Made by a program: the position numbers and the translations under genes. The notes under the pieces are model-generated. The model was not told the origin of the DNA. It made no database searches and worked only from the letters and a program-made list of their open reading frames with translations. Source: Pseudomonadota bacterium (GTDB lineage: Bacteria > Pseudomonadota > Alphaproteobacteria > Rhizobiales > Hyphomicrobiaceae). Taken from it: a stretch of 5,984 nt of DNA. Location: NCBI GenBank assembly GCA_023428365.1, contig JAEYYQ010000538.1, positions 1 through 5,984 of the forward strand, written 5' to 3'. Each line of letters begins with the position of its first letter. The stretch's first letter is position 1. Shown here in pieces: positions 1 to 5,984 of this stretch.

Positions 1-1445
1 ACCATGCGCGCACTGCGTTCGGTGCTGCGAGTCGTGGATTGGTGAAGACTCCCAATCTTGATCGGCTCGCGGCGCGCGGTGCTCGCTTCTGCAATGCCTA
101 TACGGCGAGCCCGATCTGCTGTCCCGCGCGGGCGGCGATCGCCACGGGTCGCTATCCGCACGAAACCGGATATTGGGACAACGCCATCACCTATGATGGT
201 CAAGTTCCGACATGGCATCATCGCCTGCGCGATGCCGGTCACGACGTCGCCGCGGTTGGAAAGCTGCATTATCGGAAAACAGACGACGACAACGGCTTTT
301 CCGAAGAAATTGTGCCTATGCACATTCTCGGCGGCAAGGGCGGCGTCAGCATGCTGCTGCGCTGGAACGGCGAGGAACCGACCAATACCGGACAGTGGGA
401 GCTTTACGCAGACAAATCCGGCGTCGGCGAAACGACCTATCAGAAATACGACACGGACATTACCCAGCATGCCGCGGAATGGCTGGAGAAACGCGCGACA
501 TCCGGCAACGATAAACCGTGGGCACTGATGGTGTCTTACGTAAGCGCGCACCCGCCGTTCAGTGTGCCGCAGCGTTTTCTCGATCTGTACCGTGACATGG
601 ATCTACCGTTGCCTCCGATGCATGGCAGCGACGAGCGCCCGGAACATTCAGCGATCCGCCATTTACGAGAGAACTTCGCCTACGGCGACCTCGATGATCC
701 GGAGTTGTTGCGCCGGATCACGGTCGCTTATTACGCCCTGTGCAGCCATCTCGATGAGCAGATCGGCATGGTGTTGTCGACGCTCGAACGTCTTGGTTTT
801 GCTGGCGACACACGGGTGATTTATACCAGCGATCACGGGGAGGCCCTTGGCGCGCACGGACTACTCGGCAAATTCCAGCTCTATGAGCCGTCAGCCGGCG
901 TTCCGTTATTGATGGCAGGTCCGGACATCCCGTCCGGTCGTGTCATCGACGAACCCGTCTCGCATATCGATCTGTATCCGACCATTCTGGAGTCTTTCGG
1001 CGTGGCGCATACCGGCCCGCAGCATCCAGCGCATGCACGCAGTCTGTGGCCAATACTGGACAACGCTCGCCGACCCGATCCGGTATTCGCCGAATATCAT
1101 GCAGCCGGATCCCGAGCCGGGATGTTTCTGTTGCGTCGTGGGAAAGAAAAACTCGTTTATCATGTCGGCGCGCCGCCGCAGTTTTTCGATCTCGAACAAG
1201 ACCCCGACGAAACCAACGATCTCGCCATGACGCCTGCCGGGCGCGAGCGCGCTGCGATGCTCGAACGCGAACTGCGGAAGATTTGCGATCCGGAAGAGAT
1301 CGACCGACGCGCCAAGGCCGATCAAAAGGCGAAAGCCGAGTTTTGGGGCGGTAACGATTCCATCCGCCGCGAAGGACTGCTCGTTTACACACCGACGCCC
1401 GGCACCACGGCCGAAATCGCGCGCACAGATTCAACACCCAATTGA
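1..1445 (+). CDS. Sulfatase (formylglycine-dependent, alkaline phosphatase superfamily), 5'-truncated
   Basis: Hydrolyses a sulfate ester (or possibly a phosphonate/phosphate monoester), probably in the cytoplasm as no export signal is visible in the part present. The frame is open to the window edge: from base 3 it reads HARTAFGAASRG and then LVKTPNLDRLAARG, the usual sulfatase N-terminus just after the first metal-binding Asp, so only a short piece (start and first strand) is missing. Numbering from the TTG codon at 39, the motif CCPAR at residues 27-31 fits C-x-P-x-R, with Cys27 (bases 117-119) the residue converted to formylglycine. Further family marks are GKLH at 74-77, SAHPPF at 169-174, SDHGE at 264-268 with Asp265/His266 as likely metal ligands, GK at 277-278, and FFDLEQDPDETNDL near the C-terminus. 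An Asp-His pair is what choline sulfatases and phosphonate monoester hydrolases carry, where classic arylsulfatases have Asp-Asn. The substrate is unknown. It ends 12 bases before the next gene, so it is probably cotranscribed with it. Confidence 0.93.
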   Translation, partial: HARTAFGAASRGLVKTPNLDRLAARGARFCNAYTASPICCPARAAIATGRYPHETGYWDNAITYDGQVPTWHHRLRDAGHDVAAVGKLHYRKTDDDNGFSEEIVPMHILGGKGGVSMLLRWNGEEPTNTGQWELYADKSGVGETTYQKYDTDITQHAAEWLEKRATSGNDKPWALMVSYVSAHPPFSVPQRFLDLYRDMDLPLPPMHGSDERPEHSAIRHLRENFAYGDLDDPELLRRITVAYYALCSHLDEQIGMVLSTLERLGFAGDTRVIYTSDHGEALGAHGLLGKFQLYEPSAGVPLLMAGPDIPSGRVIDEPVSHIDLYPTILESFGVAHTGPQHPAHARSLWPILDNARRPDPVFAEYHAAGSRAGMFLLRRGKEKLVYHVGAPPQFFDLEQDPDETNDLAMTPAGRERAAMLERELRKICDPEEIDRRAKADQKAKAEFWGGNDSIRREGLLVYTPTPGTTAEIARTDSTPN

Positions 1446-1457
1446 GATGATGACCTG

Positions 1458-2528
1458 ATGTCCGAAATGTCGTCCGCCACATCCTCTGGCCCTTATCCAA
1501 TTGCGGATGTGACATCCTGGGCTGTGAAAATTCTCGAGCGTGCCGGTGTTCCGCAGAACGACGCCAAGATCACCGCGGAGGTTCTGGTTCGCACCGATGC
1601 CCGCGGCTTCCGTACGCATGGATTGACGAGACTGCGCAGCTATCTGGAGAAACTGAAATCAGGTGAGGTTGCGACTGTCGCCCGAATGACGGCCGATATC
1701 AATGGCAGCTACGGCGTCGTTGAGGCTAATGGCGCGCTCGGGCAGGTCGCCGGGATCATCGCTGTCGATCATGCGATCCGCGCAACGGAAACTCAGCCAC
1801 TCGTCTCCGTCACATTGCGCGAGGCGGGACATCTCGGCGCGCTCGGCGTTCTGGTTTTGCGTGCCGCCGAGGCAGGTCGCGTTGCACTGATGCTGCAGGC
1901 CACGCCGCCGATCATCACGATGCCGGGTGTCGGCGGTCCCATGATCGGCAACAATCCCTTTGCGATTGCTGCTCCGCGAACGAACGGGCCGCCGATCGTC
2001 GTCGACATGGCCTGTTCCGTCGCCGCGCGTGGAAACATTGTTCTGGCGGCGCGATCAGGCGAGCCAATTCCGGAAGGTTGGGCCGTGGACGAAGACGGTG
2101 TCCCCACGACGGACGCTAGCGCGGCGTTGAAGGGCTCGCTTCTCGCGTTCGGCGGTCATAAGGGATTGGGGATGTCGATCATCGTTGAGCTGCTGGCGGG
2201 CAGTTTGTCCGGGCGGCCATTTGAAGCTGCGCTGAACAAGGATGGCCAGGTTCGCGTTGCTGCCGGAAACCTGAACGCGATGTTTATCGTTTTTAATCCC
2301 GACCTGATGATCGGCCGTGCGGCCTACGATGCTCACGTCACCGCATGGACGGCGCATTTCAAAGCGGCAGGCCAAGACGCGCGCGTCCCGGGTGAGCGGG
2401 CTTACGCAGCGGAAGTGGCGGCCAACTCCAACGGGCTCGTTTTCCAGTCCGATATAGCGAACGATCTTCGCCGCCTCGGCGACGAGTACGACCTCCCATT
2501 TCCTGCAATTTGCCACAACCGGCATTGA
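1458..2528 (+). CDS. comC: Ldh2/ComC-family NAD(P)-dependent 2-hydroxyacid dehydrogenase, possible (R)-sulfolactate dehydrogenase
   Basis: Cytoplasmic oxidoreductase of the malate/L-lactate/ureidoglycolate dehydrogenase family (Ldh2, PF02615 type), which does not use a Rossmann fold. At 356 aa it has normal family length. Visible family blocks: DARGFRTHGLTRL (residues 47-59, with the likely catalytic His54), HLGALG at 125-130, the GGPMIGNNPFAIAAP block at 159-173 for nucleotide binding, DMACS at 183-187, IPEGWAVDEDGVPTTD at 204-219, GGHKGLGM at 232-239, and RVPGERA at 309-315. In sulfolactate degraders such as Chromohalobacter, ComC reduces sulfopyruvate to (R)-sulfolactate, the substrate of SuyAB; the immediate downstream lyase pair is why I favour that role. 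The symbol is provisional: malate, lactate or another 2-hydroxyacid is possible. The ATG at 1458 has only a weak TGAG about 11 bases upstream, and Met4 (1467) is an alternative start. The gap to the sulfatase is 12 bases and to the next gene 15 bases. Confidence 0.85.
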   Translation: MSEMSSATSSGPYPIADVTSWAVKILERAGVPQNDAKITAEVLVRTDARGFRTHGLTRLRSYLEKLKSGEVATVARMTADINGSYGVVEANGALGQVAGIIAVDHAIRATETQPLVSVTLREAGHLGALGVLVLRAAEAGRVALMLQATPPIITMPGVGGPMIGNNPFAIAAPRTNGPPIVVDMACSVAARGNIVLAARSGEPIPEGWAVDEDGVPTTDASAALKGSLLAFGGHKGLGMSIIVELLAGSLSGRPFEAALNKDGQVRVAAGNLNAMFIVFNPDLMIGRAAYDAHVTAWTAHFKAAGQDARVPGERAYAAEVAANSNGLVFQSDIANDLRRLGDEYDLPFPAICHNRH

Positions 2529-2532
2529 AAGC

Positions 2533-2536
2533 GAGG
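2533..2536 (+). promoter_or_regulatory. Ribosome binding site of the small lyase subunit
   Basis: GAGG (within AAAGCGAGG) lies 7 bases before the ATG at 2544, directly after the stop of the dehydrogenase gene. It fixes this start and is clearly better than the site in front of the dehydrogenase. Confidence 0.7.
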
Positions 2537-2543
2537 CAACCTC

Positions 2544-2837
2544 ATGCTGCGCGCCATCGTACTGCATCCCGATGATAACGTGGCCACGCTGATCGATGCG
2601 GGCCGTGCGTCGCAATCTGTACAACTCAGCGGAGAGATTGCAGGGCAGCTCGAACTACGCGCTGACGTGCCGTTCGGTCATAAGTGCGCGATCCGAGCCA
2701 TCTCAAAAGGCGATGCCATCCGCAAGTACGGGCAGGTGGTGGGCCGGGCGACTGCGCCGATCCACGCGGGAGATCATGTGCACGTTCACAACGTCGAAGC
2801 GCTGCGTGGGCGCGGTGATATTTCGGAGAACCGGTGA
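2544..2837 (+). CDS. suyA: UxaA-family lyase small subunit, SAF domain; probable (R)-sulfolactate sulfo-lyase alpha subunit
   Basis: A 97-aa protein matching the N-terminal SAF domain that is fused to the catalytic part in altronate and galactarate dehydratases but forms a separate chain in SuyAB and similar split enzymes. Diagnostic residues are LHPDDNVAT at 7-15, VPFGHKCAI at 42-50 (GHK), KYGQVVGRAT at 61-70 and the His-rich HVHVHN at 78-83. These correspond to the family pattern GHK...I..G..V.KYG..IG.A...I..G..VH.HN. It should work only together with the large subunit encoded next. The known SuyA is a small protein of roughly this size, which with the upstream ComC-like gene supports (R)-sulfolactate cleavage to pyruvate and sulfite. 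A sugar-acid dehydratase small subunit would look very similar. The stop overlaps the next start by one base. Confidence 0.82.
   Translation: MLRAIVLHPDDNVATLIDAGRASQSVQLSGEIAGQLELRADVPFGHKCAIRAISKGDAIRKYGQVVGRATAPIHAGDHVHVHNVEALRGRGDISENR
2825..2828 (+). promoter_or_regulatory. Ribosome binding site of the large lyase subunit, inside the small-subunit gene
   Basis: GGAG ends 8 bases before the ATG at 2837 and 5 bases before an in-frame GTG at 2834. The 8-base spacing and the TGATG stop-start overlap favour the ATG. The overlap suggests translational coupling, which would keep the two subunits in balance. Confidence 0.6.
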
Positions 2838-3991
2838 TGGAGACATTTCTGGGCTATGAGCGCGCCGATGGATCTGTGGGCACGCGCAATGTCGTTGCCA
2901 TCGTCTCGACAATGGACAATGCCAATCCGGTTGCTCGCGCCGTCGCGGCCGCTGTCAGCGGGACGGTCTTGATCCCGGGTTTGTACCTGCGTGGCCAGAT
3001 CGGCCGCGATCGCCAAATCACGCTCGATGCGACGGTTGGACTTTGCCTCAATCCCAACATCGCAGGTGTTGTTCTGACCGGTCTCGAGCCAGCCTCGACC
3101 GGTGAGCTGCTGAAGCGCATCGCGGCTTCTGGCAAACCTGTCGAAGCCGTGGACATCCAGCCATCCGGTGGCACCATCAATGCTATCGCAGAGGGCACGC
3201 GGCTTGCGGCCCGCATGGTGAGGCAAGCTTCCAGGATCAGGCCGCGGGCATTTCCGGTTTCGAAACTGATGATCGGCGTCGAATGCGGTGGTTCGGATAC
3301 GACATCAGGGCTGTCATCCAATCCTGCGATTGGGGTCGTTGCGGATCGCGTGGTGGCTGCTGGCGGTCAGGTTATTATCTCGGAAACCGCGGAGTTCTTC
3401 GGTGCGGAGGAACTGTTTGCTCAACGTGCAACGACCGACGAGGTCCGGGCGCAATTCCTCCAGCAGATTGCCGCGCATGAAAAAGGCATCAACGCGCAAG
3501 GAGTGGATCTGCGCGGCAACAATCCATCTCAGGACAACATTCGCGGCGGTCTCACAACCATTGAGGAAAAGGCCCTCGGCTCGATGGCGAAGTCCGGATC
3601 GAGCCCGCTGGTCGGAGTTCTGAGTTACGCAGAGCGTCCCCGGTTGCCGGGCTTGCATTTCATGGCCGCGCCAGCGTCGGCTGTCGAAAACCTGTCTGCA
3701 CTCGCTGCTGCCGGTTGCCAGATGTGCGTGTTCTCGACCGGCGTCTGCAATCCCATCGGCCATCCGGTGAGCACCATCATCAAGGTCACGGGCAATCGCA
3801 ACACGGCCGAAACATTCGCCGACAACATCGACTTCGACGTCACCGGCATCCTCGAACGCAACGAACGCATCGGAGACGCCGGCGGCAGGCTATTCGATTA
3901 CATGCTGTCGGTTGCGTCCGGCGAACGGACGTCATCGGAAATCCTCGATGTCCGCGAAACGATCATCAGCCGGTTCGGAACATCGACCTGA
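2837..3991 (+). CDS. suyB: UxaA-family lyase large subunit; probable (R)-sulfolactate sulfo-lyase beta subunit
   Basis: Catalytic chain of 384 aa, the size expected for SuyB and for the C-terminal part of altronate/galactarate dehydratases. Family blocks in order: FLGYERADGSVGTRN (4-18), VGLCLNPNIAGVVLTGLE (67-84), IQPSGGT (107-113), ECGGSDTTSGLSSNPAIG (149-166), ISETAEFFGAEEL (181-193), NNPSQDN (228-234), GGLTTIEEKALGSMAKSG (237-254), and FSTGVCNP to DNIDFDVTGIL (299-339). With SuyA it would eliminate sulfite from (R)-sulfolactate to yield pyruvate, in the cytoplasm. Some positions differ from what I remember of altronate dehydratases: Asn28 where a Cys normally follows the GTRN segment, LRGQIG (51-56) in place of an H-x-x-G-C-G motif, and GLEPA (82-86) in place of GLGCE. 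Cys150 is kept. The divergence points away from a classical sugar-acid dehydratase but does not prove the sulfo-lyase assignment. It is the last gene of the operon. Confidence 0.82.
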   Translation: METFLGYERADGSVGTRNVVAIVSTMDNANPVARAVAAAVSGTVLIPGLYLRGQIGRDRQITLDATVGLCLNPNIAGVVLTGLEPASTGELLKRIAASGKPVEAVDIQPSGGTINAIAEGTRLAARMVRQASRIRPRAFPVSKLMIGVECGGSDTTSGLSSNPAIGVVADRVVAAGGQVIISETAEFFGAEELFAQRATTDEVRAQFLQQIAAHEKGINAQGVDLRGNNPSQDNIRGGLTTIEEKALGSMAKSGSSPLVGVLSYAERPRLPGLHFMAAPASAVENLSALAAAGCQMCVFSTGVCNPIGHPVSTIIKVTGNRNTAETFADNIDFDVTGILERNERIGDAGGRLFDYMLSVASGERTSSEILDVRETIISRFGTST

Positions 3992-4003
3992 CCGAAATGA
4001 TAT

Positions 4004-4020
4004 GGACGGCGCGCGCGTCC
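4004..4020 (+). terminator. Short GC-rich stem-loop in the convergent gap (possible terminator element)
   Basis: GGACG at 4004-4008 pairs with CGTCC at 4016-4020 around a GCGCGCG core. It starts 12 bases after the lyase stop and ends on the last base of the convergent regulator's stop codon. There is no T-run on either side, so it does not look like a standard intrinsic terminator. The call rests on position and symmetry only. Confidence 0.3.
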
Positions 4021-4955
4021 TAGGTCCCCAGAGTTCGTTCTGGGGCGGGATGGCCAGGTGTCGATCCGCCATCGGCCGATGCTATCGTAAGTCTCTGGAA
4101 TTCAGTGGATGCTTTCGTGACGTATCGCTCCTTATGGCGTAGGAGGAAGAAACTTCGCGATGGCAGCTGGATATCTATCGAAATCAGCGAGCCGGCCTCG
4201 AGCGCCCGCCGGACCACGTGAGACGAGAGAATCGTCACTCCGGCGCCAGCCTCGACGGCGGCGCAGATAGCCTCGTTGGACGGCAACTCGAGTGCAGATT
4301 CCATCGCCTCTCGATTGAGCCCGAGGGTGGGCAATACAGCTTCAAGCGCAGCGCGAGTTCCTGATCCGCGTTCACGGCAGACCCAGTGAGCCGTTCTGAG
4401 ATCGTCGACGGATTTCGGCGGCGCTAATGTCCAGGGATGCCCACGGGGAGCAACCAGGACCATCTGGTCTGTTGCGATCGGTCGGATCGCAAGAGCAGGG
4501 TCGTCGATGTCCCCTTCTATGAAGCCGAGTTCTGCCGAGCCTTCGCGAACCGCTGTCGCGACCGTCTCTGTATTGCCGAGTGTGAGCTTGAGCGCGACAC
4601 CACTATGGATGGATCGGAAGCGCTGGATGATCGGCGGCAGCCAGTAGTTGCCGACGGTTTGACTTGCGGCAATTCGAATGGTCCCACGTGTCAATCCAGC
4701 CAGATCGGCGAGGACTGCTTCCGCCGTTGCCGCGCGAGCCAGAACGGCGTGGGCTTCGACAAGAAACAGACGCCCCGCTTCTGTCAGAGCAATTCGGCGG
4801 CCGACACGATCGAACAGCTTCGTGGCGTATCTGTTTTCGAGGGCAGCGATTGCCGCACTCGTCGCAGATTGCGTCAAGTTGAGATGATGCGCAGCCCGAG
4901 TCATATGCTCGTGCTCGGCCACGGCGACAAAAATTCGAAGCTGGTCGAGGGTCAT
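4020..4955 (-). CDS. LysR-type transcriptional regulator, CysL/YeiE-like
   Basis: A 311-aa LysR-type regulator of usual length. The winged helix-turn-helix fills residues 1-60 (LDQLRIFVAVAEHEHMTRAA, then the recognition helix around LTQSATSAAIAALE, and LFDRVGRRIALTEAG). The effector domain starts near residue 92 with IRIAASQTVGNYWLPP, has RERGSGTR at 194-201 and LPSNEAICAAVEAGAGV at 224-240. These three motifs are typical of the CysL/YeiE branch, whose members control sulfite or sulfur metabolism genes. The last 16 or so residues (Pro/Gly-rich) are probably disordered. The gene follows the exporter by 9 bases on the same strand, so it is likely cotranscribed rather than divergent from its target, as LysR genes often are. 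Likely targets are the exporter operon's own promoter and that of the sulfatase-lyase operon, both outside the window. Confidence 0.9.
   Translation of the reverse strand: MTLDQLRIFVAVAEHEHMTRAAHHLNLTQSATSAAIAALENRYATKLFDRVGRRIALTEAGRLFLVEAHAVLARAATAEAVLADLAGLTRGTIRIAASQTVGNYWLPPIIQRFRSIHSGVALKLTLGNTETVATAVREGSAELGFIEGDIDDPALAIRPIATDQMVLVAPRGHPWTLAPPKSVDDLRTAHWVCRERGSGTRAALEAVLPTLGLNREAMESALELPSNEAICAAVEAGAGVTILSSHVVRRALEAGSLISIDIQLPSRSFFLLRHKERYVTKASTEFQRLTIASADGGSTPGHPAPERTLGT
4026..4045. terminator. Perfect 7-bp inverted repeat, hairpin at the end of the regulator gene
   Basis: CCCCAGA at 4026-4032 is exactly complementary to TCTGGGG at 4039-4045. The six-base gap GTTCGT allows a further G-T pair around a TTCG loop on the plus strand. 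It covers the last codons of the LysR gene and lies 34 bases past the plus-strand lyase stop, so it could end or protect transcripts from both sides. No T-run follows on either strand, so simple intrinsic termination is not well supported. Confidence 0.4.
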
Positions 4956-4957
4956 GG

Positions 4958-4963
4958 CCTCTT
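4958..4963 (-). promoter_or_regulatory. Shine-Dalgarno-like AAGAGG very close to the regulator start
   Basis: On the minus strand AAGAGG stands only 2 bases before the ATG at 4955, within the 9-base gap after the exporter stop. This spacing is shorter than usual, so initiation may be weak or depend on ribosomes finishing the exporter gene. No alternative start with a better site was seen. Confidence 0.45.
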
Positions 4964-4964
4964 G

Positions 4965-5975
4965 TTACACGAGCAGCAGCGCCAATGTCAGGCTGATGCC
5001 CGCGATATAGAGGGTCGCACCACATCCGAGCAAGAGAGGACGGAGCCCTTTGTTGCGCAACTGCCCAATGTTGGTTTGCAGCCCCATTGCCGCCAGCGCC
5101 ATGGCGAGCATGAAGGAGGTGGCAGACCCTGCGATGGACCGCACCGCACCCGGACCGTCGACGACGCTGTTGAGCAGCATCATGCCGATGAAGCCGAAGA
5201 CAAACCATGGGATCGGAACGATGGGAGCGTCACCCGCGCCTTCGCGCGGGGCGATTGCCGCCAGGCTCAGTACAATCTGTGCGAGAAAGACGATGCGGGA
5301 TAACTTAGCGACGGTGCCGATCTCGCCCGCCTCCGGCCCGGCCTGAAATGCGGCGGCAACGACCTGCGCAACCTCATGAATGGATGCTCCGGCCCACAAG
5401 CCGTACACATCCGGAAAAAGGAGCAGGACCTCCGCGACGAGCGGGTAAGAGAACATCGCGATCGTGCCAAACAGTGTGATGCACGCCAATGCGTAGGCCA
5501 CGTCTTCACCACGCGCCCGCGTCACGCTGTTTGCCGCAACAATCGCTGAAGCGCCGCATATTGCGGTTCCCACTGCGATGAGATGACTGAGTTGGCGATC
5601 GACGCGCAGCACGCGGCCCAGCCAGATTGTGAATCCCATTGTCGAGATCACGGCGCCAGCGATGATACCAATGCCCATGACTCCGACATTCGCGACCTGC
5701 CCGATCGTTAGCTGAAGCCCTAAGAGGATAATGGCGGCCCGCAGCACGCTTCGCACGACGATCGCGATGCCTGGCCGGGCTCTTTCGGGCAAGCCGATTA
5801 CGGAATTGACCGCCATTCCGATGATCACCGCGAGGATCATCGGGCTCACTGCTGACAGCCCGGGCACAGAGCGGATCGAAAATGCCGCCGATGCGATGAC
5901 AATAGTGAGAAATACGCCCCAACTTAGATTGCCGATGTAATGGGTGAATGCACGGATGCCCGACGGCGCGAACAT
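4965..5975 (-). CDS. YeiH/UPF0324-family membrane protein, putative sulfate/sulfite exporter
   Basis: Integral inner-membrane protein of 336 aa, close to the length of E. coli YeiH. About ten hydrophobic segments are visible, for example around residues 18-35, 44-61, 76-92, 98-119, 132-149, 161-187, 226-242, 255-272, 283-300 and 313-336. Conserved UPF0324 blocks are VGTAICGASAIVAAN (135-149), LFGTIAMFSYP (168-178), GLWAGASIHEVAQVVAAAF (192-210, with His200/Glu201), IPWFVFGFI (255-263) and FMLAMALAAMGLQTNIGQL (288-306). The family is listed as putative sulfate exporters, and relatives occur beside sulfonate-degrading enzymes, where they are thought to expel sulfite or sulfate; direct transport evidence is scarce as far as I know. 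The neighbouring lyase and sulfatase both release inorganic sulfur, which fits. The ATG at 5975 is the first start seen, but the frame stays open to the window edge and no good ribosome site is visible, so the true start may lie beyond. Confidence 0.88.
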   Translation of the reverse strand: MFAPSGIRAFTHYIGNLSWGVFLTIVIASAAFSIRSVPGLSAVSPMILAVIIGMAVNSVIGLPERARPGIAIVVRSVLRAAIILLGLQLTIGQVANVGVMGIGIIAGAVISTMGFTIWLGRVLRVDRQLSHLIAVGTAICGASAIVAANSVTRARGEDVAYALACITLFGTIAMFSYPLVAEVLLLFPDVYGLWAGASIHEVAQVVAAAFQAGPEAGEIGTVAKLSRIVFLAQIVLSLAAIAPREGAGDAPIVPIPWFVFGFIGMMLLNSVVDGPGAVRSIAGSATSFMLAMALAAMGLQTNIGQLRNKGLRPLLLGCGATLYIAGISLTLALLLV

Positions 5976-5984
5976 GACGTCCGC

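Noticed and set aside
39..41. TTG at 39 as the true start of the sulfatase
   Set aside because: The frame is open upstream to the window edge and its translation (HARTAFGAASRG) continues the normal sulfatase N-terminal pattern, so the start lies before base 1.
943..1515. Open frame of 190 codons on the minus strand under the sulfatase and dehydrogenase genes
   Set aside because: The composition is Arg-rich, as expected of a shadow frame in GC-rich DNA. It crosses the boundary of two convincing genes.
2055..2624. Open frame of 189 codons on the minus strand under the dehydrogenase gene
   Set aside because: No motif is recognisable and it is fully covered by well-supported genes on the other strand.
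2834..2836. GTG at 2834 as start of the large lyase subunit
   Set aside because: It would add only one Met and has shorter spacing to GGAG. The ATG at 2837 gives the typical TGATG overlap.
4019..4024. CCTAGG palindrome at the regulator stop codon
   Set aside because: A six-base palindrome is expected by chance and has no further symmetry that would make it an operator.
4437..5303. Open frame of 288 codons on the plus strand opposite the regulator and exporter
   Set aside because: It lies antisense to two genes with clear family motifs, spans both, is rich in Arg, Gln and Cys, and shows no recognisable domain.

Overview
The window looks like a stretch of a GC-rich proteobacterial chromosome or large replicon, probably alphaproteobacterial. 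That placement rests on base composition, dense gene packing and protein style, not on any marker gene, so it is tentative. Coding density is close to complete: five full or nearly full genes and one 5'-truncated gene, with no RNA gene, IS element or CRISPR array seen and no gene-free stretch over 30 bases.

Plus strand, positions 1-3991, is one compact operon: a formylglycine-type sulfatase (its 5' end lies before the window), an Ldh2/ComC-type NAD(P)-dependent 2-hydroxyacid dehydrogenase, and a two-subunit UxaA-family lyase. The lyase has a small SAF-domain subunit of 97 aa and a large subunit of 384 aa, whose start overlaps the stop of the small one by one base. The size split and the ComC neighbour fit the 3-sulfolactate module comC-suyA-suyB, in which ComC interconverts sulfopyruvate and (R)-sulfolactate and SuyAB removes sulfite to give pyruvate. 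A sugar-acid dehydratase cannot be excluded from sequence alone.

Minus strand, positions 5975-4020, is a second, convergent operon: a YeiH/UPF0324 membrane protein (putative sulfate/sulfite exporter family), then a LysR-type regulator of the CysL/YeiE kind 9 bases downstream. The two operons meet tail to tail across a 28-base gap that carries one hairpin, with a second hairpin just inside the regulator's 3' end.

Read together, the window suggests a small organosulfur catabolic island: release of sulfate by the sulfatase and/or sulfite by the lyase, export of the inorganic sulfur by the YeiH-like protein, and control by a sulfur-sensing LysR protein. The unusual part is the sulfatase as leading gene of a ComC-SuyAB operon, together with a lyase large subunit that seems to lack several Cys/His positions I expect in classical altronate/galactarate dehydratases. 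No uptake transporter, sulfite dehydrogenase or second sulfolactate dehydrogenase is visible here; these would have to lie outside.
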